Shown here piece by piece: positions 9,241 to 20,616 of a stretch of DNA of 64,000 nucleotides (positions are counted from its first letter, which is position 1; each line of letters starts with the position of its first letter). The notes under the pieces are model-generated. The model had not been told where the DNA came from, did not search any database, and was given only the letters and a program-made list of their open reading frames with translations. This DNA comes from Yersinia similis (GTDB lineage Bacteria > Pseudomonadota > Gammaproteobacteria > Enterobacterales > Enterobacteriaceae). The DNA is taken from contig NZ_CGBP01000002.1 in the NCBI RefSeq assembly GCF_001053095.1, forward strand, positions 248,001-312,000. Reading direction: 5' to 3'. Position numbers and translations under genes: made by a program.

Positions 9241-10725
9241 ATGACCATGAATACGCCGATGCTGGTGACATTTTTAGTTTACATTTTGGGGATGATATTA
9301 ATCGGTTTGATCGCCTATCGGGCGACCAATAACTTCGATGACTACATCTTGGGGGGCCGGCGCTTAGGCAGTGTCGTCACCGCGTTATCCGCGGGTGCTT
9401 CCGATATGAGTGGCTGGCTATTAATGGGCCTGCCAGGTGCGATTTTCTTGTCCGGTATTTCCGAAAGTTGGATAGCCATAGGCCTGACGATCGGGGCTTA
9501 TCTCAATTGGAAATGGGTGGCAGGCCGTTTACGGGTTCATACCGAAGCCAATAATAATGCCCTGACATTACCCGATTATTTCACCAGTCGCTTTGAAGAT
9601 AAAAGTAAATTACTGCGGGTCATATCCGCTGTGGTTATCTTAGTCTTCTTTACTATTTACTGTGCTTCAGGGATTGTGGCCGGTGCGCGTTTGTTCGAAA
9701 GTACTTTCGGTATGGACTACGGAACCGCATTATGGGCAGGGGCTGCCGCGACCATCGTCTATACCTTTATTGGGGGGTTCCTGGCCGTAAGCTGGACAGA
9801 TACCGTACAGGCAACATTAATGATTTTCGCCCTGATCCTGACACCGATTATCGTGATTCTTGCCGTTGGGGGGATAGATACCTCAATGATGGTGATTGCG
9901 GCGAAAAACCCCGCTAACATTGATATGTTCAAAGGGTTGAATCTGGTGGCGATCCTCTCGCTGCTAGGATGGGGGTTGGGCTACTTTGGTCAGCCTCATA
10001 TTTTGGCTCGCTTCATGGCGGCAGACTCTCACCGTACTATTCGTAGTGCACGTCGTATCAGTATGACCTGGATGATTCTTTGTCTGGCGGGGACTATCGC
10101 CGTAGGCTTCTTTGGCATTGCTTATTTTGAAAATAACCCTGAGCAAGCAGGGAATGTGAGCCAAAATGGTGAGCGGGTATTTATCGAATTAGCTAAGCTG
10201 CTGTTCAACCCGTGGATTGCCGGTATCCTGTTGTCAGCCATTCTGGCTGCGGTTATGAGTACCTTGAGTTGTCAATTATTGGTGTGCTCTAGCGCACTAA
10301 CCGAAGATTTATATAAAGCGTTCTTGCGTAAAAAAGCCAGCCAGAAAGAACTCGTCTGGGTGGGCCGTGCCATGGTGTTATTGGTCGCATTGATAGCTAT
10401 TACACTGGCGTCAGATCCTGATAATCGGGTCCTCGGGTTAGTCAGCTATGCATGGGCAGGCTTCGGTGCAGCCTTTGGGCCAGTCGTCCTTATCTCGGTG
10501 CTGTGGCCACGAATGACACGTAATGGTGCGTTGGTGGGAATGTTGGTCGGTGCCATCACGGTACTTGTCTGGAAACAGTATGGCTGGTTGGATCTGTATG
10601 AAATTATTCCAGGCTTTTTGTTTGCCAGTTTGGCTATTTTTGTTGTCAGCCTGATGGGCCGCGAGCCAAGTAATGCCATCACCGAACGTTTCCACAAAGC
10701 CGAGGCGGAGTTTAAAACAGTTTAA
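9241..10725 (+). CDS. putP: Sodium/proline symporter
   Basis: Imports proline with Na+ for PutA. 494 aa with about 13 hydrophobic segments of the sodium/solute symporter family; SAGASDMSGWLLMGLPGA in the second segment and SAILAAVMSTLSCQLLV near 330 are the conserved sodium/substrate-site regions. Start ATG 9241 follows AATGGAGACGTAGC. Confidence 0.97.
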   Translation: MTMNTPMLVTFLVYILGMILIGLIAYRATNNFDDYILGGRRLGSVVTALSAGASDMSGWLLMGLPGAIFLSGISESWIAIGLTIGAYLNWKWVAGRLRVHTEANNNALTLPDYFTSRFEDKSKLLRVISAVVILVFFTIYCASGIVAGARLFESTFGMDYGTALWAGAAATIVYTFIGGFLAVSWTDTVQATLMIFALILTPIIVILAVGGIDTSMMVIAAKNPANIDMFKGLNLVAILSLLGWGLGYFGQPHILARFMAADSHRTIRSARRISMTWMILCLAGTIAVGFFGIAYFENNPEQAGNVSQNGERVFIELAKLLFNPWIAGILLSAILAAVMSTLSCQLLVCSSALTEDLYKAFLRKKASQKELVWVGRAMVLLVALIAITLASDPDNRVLGLVSYAWAGFGAAFGPVVLISVLWPRMTRNGALVGMLVGAITVLVWKQYGWLDLYEIIPGFLFASLAIFVVSLMGREPSNAITERFHKAEAEFKTV

Positions 10726-10764
10726 TCGCCTGGTGTTCTGACCTATCAATACGTTTTACTACAC

Positions 10765-10797
10765 ATAGCCTCCTGCCATAACAGGGGGCTATCTTGT
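10765..10797 (+). terminator. putP terminator
   Basis: An 11-bp stem (ATAGCCTCCTG / CAGGGGGCTAT, one wobble pair) with a 6-base loop follows putP by 40 bp. The T-rich tail is weak (CTTGTATG). Confidence 0.5.
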
Positions 10798-10965
10798 ATG
10801 TAAAAACATCTTTGTATATAAAAAAATTGATGCTCCCTTGTATGCCATTGCGGCATTAAAAATTACTATCCTAATGAATTAACTTGTTATTTAACTCGGT
10901 AGAAACAACTTGCCACAGTTTGCTTAACAATAATCTTGTTATACCTCTTGAATTTCTTTTTATCA

Positions 10966-10984
10966 GAATGATAATCACAATCAT
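10966..10984 (+). promoter_or_regulatory. Fur box upstream of efeU
   Basis: GAATGATAATCACAATCAT matches the palindromic Fur consensus (TGATAAT-n-ATTATCA) at most positions and lies about 75 bp before efeU, as expected for iron-repressed efeUOB. Confidence 0.75.
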
Positions 10985-11056
10985 TTTACTTTTCTTTACG
11001 AAAACTGACATGGTCCGCATTTATAAATTTAATTACCCACATTAGGGGTGTTTAGC

Positions 11057-11905
11057 ATGTTCGTCCCATTTCTTATTATGTTTCGTGAAGGGCTGGAGGC
11101 GGCACTGATTGTCAGCCTGATTGCCAGTTACCTCAAGCGTACTCAACGCGGTCAGTGGATGGGCGCAGTCTGGATTGGTGTGGTGGTGGCAGCGGCGCTT
11201 TGCCTCGCTATTGGCATCTTTATCAATGAAACTACCGGTGAGTTTCCACAGAAACAGCAAGAACTGTTCGAAGGCATTATCGCTGTAGCCGCGGTTTGCA
11301 TATTAACTTATATGGTTTTCTGGATGCGTAAAGTCTCCAAGTCCGTCAAAGTTCACTTGGAAGGGGCGATTGATAATGCGCTTAACTCTGGGCGCGGCCA
11401 AGGTTGGGCATTAGTAGCTATGGTCTTCTTTGCAGTGGCCCGAGAAGGTCTTGAATCTGTCTTCTTCTTGTTAGCCGCCTTTCAACAGGATGTCGGTATC
11501 GGGGCGCCTATTGGCGCGATACTCGGGTTGGTCTGCGCTATTTTGGTCGGAATGGCCATCTATTGGGGTGGTGTTAAATTACATTTAGCCAAATTTTTCA
11601 AATGGACTAGCCTGTTTATTCTGTTCGTTGCCGCAGGGCTTGCTGCCGGTGCTATCAGAGCCTTTCACGACGCTGGCTTATGGAACCATTTCCAAGACAT
11701 TGCTTTTGACCTGACCGATGTGCTCTCTACTCACTCATTACTGGGGACGTTCCTTGAAGGGATGTTTGGCTATCAAGAAGCACCAACGGTGAGTGAAGTG
11801 GCTGTCTACTTTATCTATCTTATTCCGGCGTTGATTCTGTTTTTTCTTCCACCACGATCCACTGTGGATTCAACTATCGCTGTGGCTCGGAAAATTAATC
11901 CATAA
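11057..11905 (+). CDS. efeU: Ferrous iron permease EfeU
   Basis: Seven-helix OFeT/FTR1-family iron permease of the inner membrane. Both iron-binding REGLE motifs are intact (FREGLEAAL at about 9-17 and [10 protein letters not shown] near 140). I use ATG 11057, preceded by AGGGGTG, rather than the upstream in-frame GTG 11048. 282 aa. The gene is intact here, unlike the frameshifted copy known from E. coli K-12. First gene of efeUOB. Confidence 0.95.
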   Translation: MFVPFLIMFREGLEAALIVSLIASYLKRTQRGQWMGAVWIGVVVAAALCLAIGIFINETTGEFPQKQQELFEGIIAVAAVCILTYMVFWMRKVSKSVKVHLEGAIDNALNSGRGQGWALVAMVFFAVAREGLESVFFLLAAFQQDVGIGAPIGAILGLVCAILVGMAIYWGGVKLHLAKFFKWTSLFILFVAAGLAAGAIRAFHDAGLWNHFQDIAFDLTDVLSTHSLLGTFLEGMFGYQEAPTVSEVAVYFIYLIPALILFFLPPRSTVDSTIAVARKINP

Positions 11906-11934
11906 CTAAAATGATCAGTTCAGGGAGTTATTAC

Positions 11935-13065
11935 ATGTCTATTCGGTTCTTCCGTCGCACAGCGTTACACGCCGCACTGTTGGCACTGCCTGCTTTCGCT
12001 ATCAGCGCACAGGCTGCTGATATTCCACAGGTTAAAATCACTGTCAATGATAAACAATGTGAGCCGATGGCGCTGACGGTTCCTGCCGGTAAAACACAGT
12101 TTATTGTGCATAATGTTAGCCAGAAAGGGCTGGAGTGGGAGATTTTAAAAGGGGTGATGGTGGTGGAAGAGCGAGAGAATATCGCGCCAGGCTTTACCCA
12201 AAAAATGACGGCGAATCTGGAACCTGGTGAATATGACATGACCTGCGGCTTGTTAAGTAATCCAAAAGGTAAATTAACCGTAACTGCGGCAGCCGGTGAA
12301 CAGGCTTCGGTGAAACCCGATGCGATGGCATTAGTCGGGCCGATTGCTGAATATAAGGTTTATGTCACACAAGAAGTGGCTCAGTTAGTCAGCCAAACCA
12401 AAGCTTTCACCGATGCAGTGAAGGCAGGGGATCTGGCACTGGCACGTAAATTGTATGCGCCGACACGCCAGCATTATGAGCGTATCGAGCCGATTGCCGA
12501 ACTGTTCTCTGATTTGGACGGCAGTATTGATGCTCGTGAAGATGATTTTGAACAGAAATCGGCAGACCCTAAATTTACCGGCTTCCACCGTTTAGAAAAA
12601 ATCTTGTTCGGTGATAACACAACCAAGGGGGCAGATAAGTTTGCAGACCTGCTGTATCAGGACACATTGGAACTGCAAAAACGCATTACTGGTCTGATAT
12701 TTGCGCCTAATAAAGTCGTGGGCGGGGCGGCAGGGTTAATTGAGGAAGTTGCAGCCAGTAAAATTAGCGGGGAAGAAGACCGCTATAGCCGTACTGATTT
12801 GTGGGACTTTCAAGCCAACGTCGATGGCGCACAGAAAATTGTCAATCTGCTGCGACCCTTGCTGGAAAAATCAGATAAGCCATTACTGCAAAAAATTGAT
12901 GCGAATTTTAAAACGGTTGATAGCGTGCTGGCGAAATATCGTACCAAAGAGGGTTATGAATCCTACGAGAAGCTAACCGATGCGGATCGTAATGCGATGA
13001 AAGGGCCGATCACTACACTGGCGGAAGACCTTGCTCAACTGCGTGGTGTATTAGGTCTGGATTGA
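11935..13065 (+). CDS. efeO: Periplasmic iron-uptake protein EfeO
   Basis: Periplasmic partner of EfeU/EfeB. Sec signal peptide about 1-28 (ending ISAQAAD), an N-terminal cupredoxin-like domain (about 30-125) and a C-terminal M75 imelysin domain whose HxxE motif is seen in [11 protein letters not shown]. Start ATG 11935 has GGGAG seven bases upstream; an in-frame ATG at 11911 is less likely. 376 aa, close to the E. coli length. Confidence 0.94.
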   Translation: MSIRFFRRTALHAALLALPAFAISAQAADIPQVKITVNDKQCEPMALTVPAGKTQFIVHNVSQKGLEWEILKGVMVVEERENIAPGFTQKMTANLEPGEYDMTCGLLSNPKGKLTVTAAAGEQASVKPDAMALVGPIAEYKVYVTQEVAQLVSQTKAFTDAVKAGDLALARKLYAPTRQHYERIEPIAELFSDLDGSIDAREDDFEQKSADPKFTGFHRLEKILFGDNTTKGADKFADLLYQDTLELQKRITGLIFAPNKVVGGAAGLIEEVAASKISGEEDRYSRTDLWDFQANVDGAQKIVNLLRPLLEKSDKPLLQKIDANFKTVDSVLAKYRTKEGYESYEKLTDADRNAMKGPITTLAEDLAQLRGVLGLD

Positions 13066-13075
13066 GGTTGTTAAC

Positions 13076-14380
13076 ATGGGTGACAAAACCGGTCCGAAAT
13101 TCGGGCCGTATCAACAGGATGATGAGGCGGTGTCGCCGTCACGTCGGCGTTTAATTTTAGGTATGGGCATGGTGAGTGGTGCTCTGGTATTGGGCGGGGC
13201 GAAAATTGCCCAAGCCGCAGATTGTCCAACACCTGATGTTGCTGCAACCCAAGATGAGCGTTGGCAAAAACAGCCGTTTTATGGTCAACATCAAGCGGGG
13301 GTGTTAACGCCACAACAAGCGGCAATGATATTGGTGGCTTTTGATGTACTGGCTACTGATAAAGCGTCATTAATTCGGTTATTCAAATTACTGACCGAAC
13401 GGCTGGCCTTTCTGACGACAGGCGGGCGGGCGCCGTCAGTGAATGCCAAACTACCACCACTAGATTCGGGGATCATGGGGCCTGAAATTTATCCTGATAA
13501 TCTGACCGTTACTGTTTCTGTCGGTGATGCATTATTTGATGAGCGCTTTGGTTTACAGGGGCAGAAACCGCTGCGACTACAGCGAATGGCCCGCTTTCCT
13601 AATGACTCTTTGGATGCGAGGCTATGTCATGGTGATGTGATGTTGCAAATCTGCGCCAATACCAATGAAACAGTGATCCATGCGCTGCGCGATATTATTA
13701 AGCACACACCCGATCTACTCAGTGTCCGTTGGAAGCGTGAGGGATTTATTTCTGCCCATGCGGCTCGCAGCAAAGGTCAGGAAACCCCCATTAACTTATT
13801 GGGTTTTAAAGATGGGACCGCGAATCCAAAAGTCAGTAATAAACCGCTGATCAATAGTGTGGTCTGGGTATCAAATAATGCAGGCGAACCCACATGGGCG
13901 GTAGGAGGAAGCTATCAGGTGGTGCGGATAATCCGCTTCAAAGTGGAGTTCTGGGATCGCACACCGTTGCAAGAACAGCAAACCATTTTTGGCCGTGATA
14001 AGAACAGTGGCGCACCTTTGGGGATGCAACATGAGCATGATGAACCCAATTACGCCAAAGATCCTGAAGGGAAGGTTATCCCGATGGATGCCCATATTAG
14101 GTTAGCCAATCCACGAACAATCGAAACGCAGCGTAACCTAATGTTGCGCCGTGGGTACAGCTACTCATTGGGGGTCTCAAACTCCGGGCAACTGGATATG
14201 GGGTTACTGTTTGTTTGCTATCAGTCGGATTTGGCGCAAGCGTTCTTAACGGTACAAGCGCGCCTAAATGGTGAAGCGTTGGAAGAGTATGTCAAACCGA
14301 TTGGTGGGGGGTATTTCTTTACCTTACCCGGTGTTGCAGATGCTAATCACTATTTGGCACAAAGCCTACTTGAAGCTTGA
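13076..14380 (+). CDS. efeB: Tat-exported DyP-type haem peroxidase EfeB
   Basis: Oxidises ferrous iron (and can deferrochelate haem) in the periplasm for EfeUO. The N-terminus has a twin-arginine signal ([10 protein letters not shown]) followed by a hydrophobic stretch and an AQA site. The DyP GxxDG motif is visible in GFKDGTANP (about residue 242). 434 aa, usual length. It follows efeO by 10 bp. Confidence 0.95.
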   Translation: MGDKTGPKFGPYQQDDEAVSPSRRRLILGMGMVSGALVLGGAKIAQAADCPTPDVAATQDERWQKQPFYGQHQAGVLTPQQAAMILVAFDVLATDKASLIRLFKLLTERLAFLTTGGRAPSVNAKLPPLDSGIMGPEIYPDNLTVTVSVGDALFDERFGLQGQKPLRLQRMARFPNDSLDARLCHGDVMLQICANTNETVIHALRDIIKHTPDLLSVRWKREGFISAHAARSKGQETPINLLGFKDGTANPKVSNKPLINSVVWVSNNAGEPTWAVGGSYQVVRIIRFKVEFWDRTPLQEQQTIFGRDKNSGAPLGMQHEHDEPNYAKDPEGKVIPMDAHIRLANPRTIETQRNLMLRRGYSYSLGVSNSGQLDMGLLFVCYQSDLAQAFLTVQARLNGEALEEYVKPIGGGYFFTLPGVADANHYLAQSLLEA

Positions 14381-14385
14381 AATAC

Positions 14386-14414
14386 AGCACCGCGATCATC
14401 GCGCGGTGCTTTTT
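14386..14414 (+). terminator. efeUOB terminator
   Basis: Perfect 9-bp stem AGCACCGCG / CGCGGTGCT followed by TTTTT, five bases after the efeB stop. Confidence 0.9.
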
Positions 14415-14460
14415 ATGACATCTACGTTCTTTTATGGCGTCTATGTTCGTTGTAATTTCT

Positions 14461-15066
14461 TTATGTTGAACTCTTCAGCTTGGCCGTAATTTTTGCCACA
14501 TGTTCACCTTGGAAACGGGCTATCGCCAATTCTTCAGCGCTTGGCTGACGGGAGCCGTCGCCTCCGGCAATCGTCGTTGCGCCATAAGGCGTACCACCGC
14601 GAGTCTGCGAGATATCAAATAACTCTTTGGCACCATAACCGATAGGTACAATGATAAAACCGTGATGGGCCAGAGTGGTCCAGGTTGAGGTGATGGTGTG
14701 TTCTTGTCCGCCACCTGTCCCGGTGGAGGCGAATACGCTGGCCACTTTGCCATACAGCGCACCCGATGCCCATAACCCGCCCGTTTGATCGAGGAAGGTC
14801 CGCATCTGCCCAGACATATTGCCAAAGCGAGTAGGTGTACCGAAAATAATGCCATCATAATCGGCCAGCTCTTGTGGTGTTGCGACTGGCGCTTGTTGGT
14901 TTGTTTTACCACCGGCTTTAGCGAAAGCTTCGGCTGGCATGGTTTCAGGTACTCGTTTTATGGTGACTTCAACGCCACTGACTTTTTTGGCACCTTCGGC
15001 AATCGCACCGGCAAGCGTTTCGATATGCCCATACATGGAATAATAGAGTACTAAAATTTTCGCCAT
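14461..15066 (-). CDS. wrbA: NAD(P)H:quinone oxidoreductase WrbA
   Basis: Flavodoxin-like FMN enzyme reducing quinones to hydroquinones. Begins [19 protein letters not shown] (phosphate loop) and carries [19 protein letters not shown] and [11 protein letters not shown] of the family. I use ATG 15066 (201 aa), preceded by TTGGAGCAACGCGAG; the frame could extend five residues further. Convergent with efeB. Confidence 0.95.
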   Translation of the reverse strand: MAKILVLYYSMYGHIETLAGAIAEGAKKVSGVEVTIKRVPETMPAEAFAKAGGKTNQQAPVATPQELADYDGIIFGTPTRFGNMSGQMRTFLDQTGGLWASGALYGKVASVFASTGTGGGQEHTITSTWTTLAHHGFIIVPIGYGAKELFDISQTRGGTPYGATTIAGGDGSRQPSAEELAIARFQGEHVAKITAKLKSST

Positions 15067-15623
15067 CTCGCGTTGCTCCAATCAAATTTATTGAATAAGG
15101 CTGATGATGTCATTAATAGTTGCGGCTAATGACACCTATTAACCATAAGCTAATCAGCACAGGCTGCAACTTTTAATCCACGAAAGGCAAAATAAGGCAG
15201 GTGACCAGGCTCGGGCTAACCGCAATTCACGAATACGATAAAGATTTATCGTCGATTCCCCATAGGGATGGAAGATGGATGAGCAAATGTATACGCAGGT
15301 GGTTAAGGCTGCCGCGGCAGCAACCAGACAGTAGAATGATATCTGCCTGGCACCTTGCCGACAGTATTATTGATGTGATTTTTCTAATAGCATAATGTAC
15401 TTTTCGGATAAAAGTCTGATGATTTCAGCCTTAAATATAAATCATGCTTCTGGGTGTTTATCACCGTTGTTTATCAATCCATATTGACAGCATGTGACGC
15501 AGTTAATATCTTCAATGACACTATGACTCCATAATTAATTTATTAGTGGAGCTTTACTCTTTTTAGAAGCTATGCTGCCAACATTATGGTTCCACCACGA
15601 TGAATTAATGAGGAACACTGCTG
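15067..15623. other. Intergenic region between wrbA and nanM
   Basis: Divergent promoter region. No coding frame looks real and I could not identify NanR GGTATA-type sites or other operators. Confidence 0.4.
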
Positions 15624-16802
15624 ATGACCCAGTCATACCCACAATATAAGAAACAATTGACCACAAAAATAGTACTGTTTAGTGCGTTATCTCTATTGAT
15701 GATGGCATCGCTACCCAATACCTATGCGGAGCAATATCCTGACGTTCCGGTACCATTTAAACACGGCACGGGTGGCAAAGTGGATAACAGCTTATATGTG
15801 GGGCTGGGGAGTGCAGGTGTGTCGTGGTTCCGTCTGGATACAGATAAAACGGGGGCTGGGTGGCAGAAAGTGGCTAATTTCCCAGGCCAGCCTCGTGAAC
15901 AGGCCGTGACGGTGGTATTGGCAGGGAAACTGTACGTGTTCGGTGGGGTGGGGAAAACGAACGCCAACGATACCCAAGTACGGGCGCTGGATGATGTGTA
16001 TCGTTTCGATCCACAAACTAATCAATGGCAGCAACTGGCTACCCGCGCTCCTCGAGGTCTGGTGGGGACCGTGGCCACAGCACTGGATGGTTCTCAGGCA
16101 GTACTGTTAGGCGGTGTAAATAAAGCAATTTTTGACGGTTATTTTACTGATCTGGCGTCAGCCGGAAGTGATGAAGCACACAAGAGTGCGGTAATAAACG
16201 CCTATTTTAATCAGGCTCCGGCTGATTATTTCTACAACCGCGATGTCCTTATCTATGAGCCGCAAAAAAATCAGTGGAAAAGCGGCGGTTTGTTGCCATT
16301 TTTAGGAACAGCCGGGTCAGCCATCAGCCGCATGGATAATCGCTTGATATTAATCAATGGTGAAATTAAACCCGGTTTACGCACCGCGGCTGTATGGCAG
16401 GGGCTAATGCGGGGGAATGTACTGGAGTGGCAGCCACAACCGAACTTAATCGGGGCTGAAACGGGACCCGTGCAGGAAGGATTGGCTGGCGCATTTTCTG
16501 GCATCAGTCACAAAACAGTATTAGTCGCCGGAGGCGCTAATTTCCCTGGTGCCTGGAAGCAATTTAATAGTGGTCACCTATATGCTCACCAAGGGCTGGA
16601 AAAACAGTGGCATCAGCAGGTCTATGCGTTGGTCGATAATCAGTGGAGAATCGTCGGGAAGTTGCCTCAACCGCTGGGTTATGGTGTTTCTATCCAAGGG
16701 CCAGATAAAGTCATTTTGATTGGTGGCGAAACCATCGGGGGTACGGCCATTTCAGCAGTTACACAGCTATCCTGGCAGGGAGGGCAACTGCACATTGAGT
16801 AA
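15624..16802 (+). CDS. nanM: N-acetylneuraminate epimerase NanM
   Basis: Periplasmic kelch-repeat enzyme that interconverts alpha- and beta-sialic acid before uptake. A long signal peptide (about 1-35, ending NTYA) is followed by [20 protein letters not shown] and repeated beta-propeller blades ([37 protein letters not shown]). 392 aa, slightly longer than the E. coli protein because of the N-terminus. GAGGAACACTGCTG precedes the ATG. No other nan gene adjoins it. Confidence 0.92.
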   Translation: MTQSYPQYKKQLTTKIVLFSALSLLMMASLPNTYAEQYPDVPVPFKHGTGGKVDNSLYVGLGSAGVSWFRLDTDKTGAGWQKVANFPGQPREQAVTVVLAGKLYVFGGVGKTNANDTQVRALDDVYRFDPQTNQWQQLATRAPRGLVGTVATALDGSQAVLLGGVNKAIFDGYFTDLASAGSDEAHKSAVINAYFNQAPADYFYNRDVLIYEPQKNQWKSGGLLPFLGTAGSAISRMDNRLILINGEIKPGLRTAAVWQGLMRGNVLEWQPQPNLIGAETGPVQEGLAGAFSGISHKTVLVAGGANFPGAWKQFNSGHLYAHQGLEKQWHQQVYALVDNQWRIVGKLPQPLGYGVSIQGPDKVILIGGETIGGTAISAVTQLSWQGGQLHIE

Positions 16803-16883
16803 ATTGAGGTTGAAATAAATGAAAGAACTTCATTCAGTAGCGGGTTATCGGCGTTATGGAGGAAGTGATTAGAGGGGGAAAGA

Positions 16884-16915
16884 AACGGTACCAGAACACC
16901 TCTGGCACCGTTTTA
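16884..16915. terminator. Convergent nanM/cycA terminator
   Basis: Twelve-base arms AACGGTACCAGA / TCTGGCACCGTT (one mismatch) followed by TTTT on the plus strand, between two convergent genes. Confidence 0.7.
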
Positions 16916-16945
16916 TCACATCGTGGTTATTTACTGTTGTACAAA

Positions 16946-18370
16946 TTATTTACTGTTGTACAAACGGGCTCTGCGTTTTTTCAGGAAGATATAGCTGGCA
17001 GTCAAAATGACAAACCATAGCGGTGTAACAATTAACGCCTGACGGGTATCACTTTCCAATGTCAGCAGTACTAGAACAAAGGCGAAGAACGCCATGCAAA
17101 CCCATGACATAAAAATACCGGCTGGCATTTTGTAGATGGATTTTTTATGTAGCGCTGGGCGTCTTTTGCGATACACCAAATAAGAGCAAAGGATGATGCT
17201 CCAGACGAACATAAACAGAATGGCCGAAACAGTGGTAACCAAGGTAAAGACCGTCATCACGTTCGGGATAAGATAAATCAGCACCACCCCACCTAACAGA
17301 CAGATACAAGAGAATGTCAGGCCAGTGGCAGGCACTGAACGGCGTGATAGCTTGCCAAATTGCTTGGGCGCATCGCCTTCTTTCGCCAACCCGAACAACA
17401 TCCGGCTGGTGGAGAACACACCACTGTTAGCCGAGGAGGCCGCAGAGGTTAATACCACAAAGTTAATGACACTGGCCGCTGCGGGCAGCCCGACCAAGAC
17501 GAATAACTCAACAAACGGGCTTTTATCCGCGACGACTGAACTCCATGGCGTTACCGACATAATCATAATTAACGAGAAAACATAAAACATGATTATGCGA
17601 ATCGGAATGGAGTTAATGGCTCGTGGTAAAACCACTTCTGGGTCTTTGGTTTCTGCCGCGGTGGTCCCAACCAGTTCAATACCTACGAAGGAAAAAACGG
17701 CAATTTGGAAGCCAGCAAAGAATCCACCGATCCCTTTCGGGAACATACCTCCGTCACTCCATAAATGAGTAAATGAAGCAGTGGTACCGGATGGTGACTG
17801 ATAGCTGACTAAGACCATGGTTAGGCCGGCAAAAATTAGCGCCACGATAGCCACGATTTTAATCATGGCAAACCAGAACTCCATCTCACCAAACATTTTT
17901 ACTGTGGCCAAATTCAGTGACAGCAACAGTAAAACGACTAATAGCGAGGCAACCCATTGAGAGAAATCGGGGAACCAGAACTGTGCATAAGCGGTGATGG
18001 CCACTACATCAGCAATACCGGTGATGACCCAACAAAACCAGTAAGTCCAACCGGTGAAAAAACCAGCCCAAGGGCCAAGTAAGTCAGCGGAGAAATCACT
18101 GAATGATTTATAGTTCAGATTCGATAGCAACAGTTCACCCATTGCCCGCATCACGAAAAACAACATAAAACCAATGATCATATAAACGAAAATGATCGAC
18201 GGCCCGGCAAGGCTGATGGTTTTGCCCGATCCCATAAACAACCCGGTACCTATGGCACCGCCAATGGCGATGAGCTGGATATGCCGGTTGGAGAGACTTC
18301 GTTGGAGGTGTTCATCAGGTTCCTGTAACGGTTTTGCCACTATTTTGGATTGGTCTACCATCTTTCCCAT
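16946..18370 (-). CDS. cycA: D-serine/D-alanine/glycine transporter
   Basis: APC-family amino-acid/H+ symporter, 474 aa with 12 hydrophobic segments. RHIQLIAIGGAIGTGLFMGS at the start and the whole N-terminal half match the E. coli CycA I remember almost residue for residue. The ATG at 18370 has AGGAAGAG close by; ATG 18361 (MVDQ) corresponds to the E. coli start and is also possible. Confidence 0.93.
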   Translation of the reverse strand: MGKMVDQSKIVAKPLQEPDEHLQRSLSNRHIQLIAIGGAIGTGLFMGSGKTISLAGPSIIFVYMIIGFMLFFVMRAMGELLLSNLNYKSFSDFSADLLGPWAGFFTGWTYWFCWVITGIADVVAITAYAQFWFPDFSQWVASLLVVLLLLSLNLATVKMFGEMEFWFAMIKIVAIVALIFAGLTMVLVSYQSPSGTTASFTHLWSDGGMFPKGIGGFFAGFQIAVFSFVGIELVGTTAAETKDPEVVLPRAINSIPIRIIMFYVFSLIMIMSVTPWSSVVADKSPFVELFVLVGLPAAASVINFVVLTSAASSANSGVFSTSRMLFGLAKEGDAPKQFGKLSRRSVPATGLTFSCICLLGGVVLIYLIPNVMTVFTLVTTVSAILFMFVWSIILCSYLVYRKRRPALHKKSIYKMPAGIFMSWVCMAFFAFVLVLLTLESDTRQALIVTPLWFVILTASYIFLKKRRARLYNSK

Positions 18371-18683
18371 TACCTCTTCCTGTATTTGTGAAGTTATTGA
18401 GCTCTAGATTGGCTCTTTGGTTTTATCTATCTGACCTGTCTGTCTGTTTTTTATGCACTAAAGATAATTTGCGAACAAATTAACATTATCGCAACAATAA
18501 TCACACATCACTCTCTATTTTCCACTGTTTATATTTCACACTCTTATTTTTGTTAAGTACATCACAGTGTTTGGAATTACAACATGAAGTCACATAACTA
18601 ACAATAATCGTAAGTACCGTATGAATAATTAATCTTCTCTCGTGGGTATAGAGTGGTATAAAGACAAACACTCAATGAAATGT
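18371..18683. other. Upstream region of cycA, no gene seen
   Basis: AT-rich stretch between divergent cycA and tRNA-Lys; it must carry the cycA promoter, but no site stands out. Confidence 0.4.
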
Positions 18684-18712
18684 TTGACAGGCGGGGTTAA
18701 CAGGAGAATAAT
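18684..18712 (+). promoter_or_regulatory. tRNA-Lys promoter
   Basis: TTGACA, 17-base spacer, AATAAT, placed so that transcription begins a few bases before the tRNA. Confidence 0.65.
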
Positions 18713-18722
18713 TATTTTCGTT

Positions 18723-18798
<76 letters not shown>

Positions 18799-19437
18799 AC
18801 TAAATCAATGAGTTATATTATACCTCCTCATTATTTAATCATTCCTTTTGTCATATTCGTGCCATCTCGATTCAGTATAAAATTTATTTTTCTTGTATGT
18901 TAAATTAAATTAATTGATATGGATTGTTCATATTGTGCCATCGCCTAAACTGGTTTCAATATGTTCATTTATCATGAGTGGTAATAGATATTTCTGACGG
19001 AGCTCTTATCCTCAGACATAGTTACTTTCATTTCTTATTCCTTATCTCTATTGTTGTCCATTGTCACGCCATGCATAAAATGATAAGAGGCTTAGTGATT
19101 TGGTTAATGGTAATACCCTATACATATCCAAGATAGCAGAGAGAATAGCCGTGAATAATTAACTTTTTATTATTATCCTCTCGATTTGATATGCGCCTAT
19201 TTTTTTGTTTTTTAATAACTAATTCTTATTTGTTGTAATGTTTATTATTTCGAAATCAAACGTTTTCTTTTGTTTTTACTCTGCTTAATTTGAACCTATT
19301 CCATTCTCAGTATATTATTTTCGTGAGTATTTTCTATGACACATGAAATTATGTTTTGTGATGGACTACTGATCGAATATTAGTGACCAATGCGACGATA
19401 CCATAATCAAAGATAATTATTTAAGGATGGAAATTTA
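18799..19437. other. AT-rich intergenic region before the OmpX-like gene
   Basis: About 640 bp of very AT-rich DNA with no convincing gene. It should contain the promoter of the porin gene. The base composition could favour H-NS-type silencing, but this is only a guess. Confidence 0.4.
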
Positions 19438-19992
19438 ATGAAGAATAAAATCACATTGGCTGCATTTATAACTGCAACCTTATTAAGCAGTTCCGCGGCC
19501 TATGCAGCAGGGGATCGCACCATCTCATTGGGGTATGCTCAAGGGGATGTAAGGCTCGGTGATGGAAATCGAAAAGACATTAGATTAAACGATGATCCTC
19601 AAGGGATTAATGTTAAATATCACCATAAACTGAGTGAGATGTTCGGTACGATAGGTTCTTTTACTTACACGAATTTAAATTATGACTATCTAGATAATAA
19701 TAATGTCAAAGTTGGGGATGCATCCTTTGATTATTATTCACTGATGGTTGGGCCAAGCGTACATTTTAATGAGTTGTTCAGCATGTATGCATTATTGGGC
19801 GTCGGGCATGGGAAAGCGAAAGCATCTGTATTAGGATACGGTAAAAAAGAGGAGCAAGAGTCTTTGGCATATGGTGTTGGGATGCAATTTAATCCACTTA
19901 ACAATATTGCCATTGATGCTTCATACGAGTACACAAAACTTAAAAATGCCAACATCGGGACATGGGCTTTAGGCATTGGCTATCGTTTTTAA
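19438..19992 (+). CDS. OmpX/Ail-family outer-membrane protein
   Basis: 184 aa: Sec signal peptide 1-23 (ending AAYA), then an eight-stranded beta-barrel of the Ail/OmpX/PagC/Lom family. ISLGYAQGDV, QGINVKYHHKL, YYSLMVGPSVHF, AYGVGMQFNP and the C-terminal ALGIGYRF with terminal Phe are characteristic. Members promote adhesion and serum resistance or simply membrane integrity; which applies here cannot be told. AAGGATGG precedes the start, and the gene stands alone with its own terminator. Confidence 0.85.
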   Translation: MKNKITLAAFITATLLSSSAAYAAGDRTISLGYAQGDVRLGDGNRKDIRLNDDPQGINVKYHHKLSEMFGTIGSFTYTNLNYDYLDNNNVKVGDASFDYYSLMVGPSVHFNELFSMYALLGVGHGKAKASVLGYGKKEEQESLAYGVGMQFNPLNNIAIDASYEYTKLKNANIGTWALGIGYRF

Positions 19993-20016
19993 TAAAATAC
20001 TTTCTATATAACCATA

Positions 20017-20051
20017 ACAGCCGTATTAGTGCACTGTACGGCTGTTTTTTT
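20017..20051 (+). terminator. Terminator of the OmpX-like gene
   Basis: Perfect 9-bp stem ACAGCCGTA / TACGGCTGT followed by a seven-T run. Confidence 0.9.
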
Positions 20052-20334
20052 CATCAGCTACAAAAACTCATCAACGATAAAAAATTGAGTCCCTGACGCG
20101 GTTAATGAACCATGTGTTTTAGCCTTACACGTCATCATGATAAATCATGCTGTATTTTAATGTAACAATCTGACCAGCACCAAGTTTAGTATAGGGTCCA
20201 TTCTTAGAGGGCAATAAAGTCTGTTTTTTAGGAAGGCCAGTGATTGATCATCTCACCAATATTTTTTTGATGTTACTTAATCGTTTTTAAGGTATGTGTT
20301 AAGCTACAAACTATTAAAATTTAGGTGGTCAATC

Positions 20335-20589
20335 ATGGTATTCGTCGTTCTATGGTTCGCGATTGCAGGATTAGGTGAGTATCTCGTGTGGGGCTATCCA
20401 TTGCTAGCCGTTGCCTTGGCTCTTTTTTTTGTCATTCTTGGTGGCTATTGGGTTTATAAAATTAGGAAGATTCAGGTGACCGAGGCGATATCTGCTGAAA
20501 AAAGATCAAGATCTATAAATAATATTAATTTAACCTTCGCAGTCGCGATGTTGGCTGTTCATGCACTGATCTTGTTACTATTACGTTGA
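20335..20589 (+). CDS. Small hypothetical inner-membrane protein
   Basis: 84 aa, almost entirely three hydrophobic segments (about 2-19, 20-42 and 64-84) with a short basic loop KIRKIQ between the second and third. ATG 20335 has AGGTGG upstream; the frame extends to a GTG at 20296 without a good ribosome site. I do not recognise the family. Confidence 0.6.
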   Translation: MVFVVLWFAIAGLGEYLVWGYPLLAVALALFFVILGGYWVYKIRKIQVTEAISAEKRSRSINNINLTFAVAMLAVHALILLLLR

Positions 20590-20616
20590 CTTGATATGTG
20601 CCTTTGGTGCAACTCC

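Noticed and set aside
15201..15395. 64-aa frame between wrbA and nanM
   Set aside because: No ribosome site, no family match, irregular composition; looks like chance.
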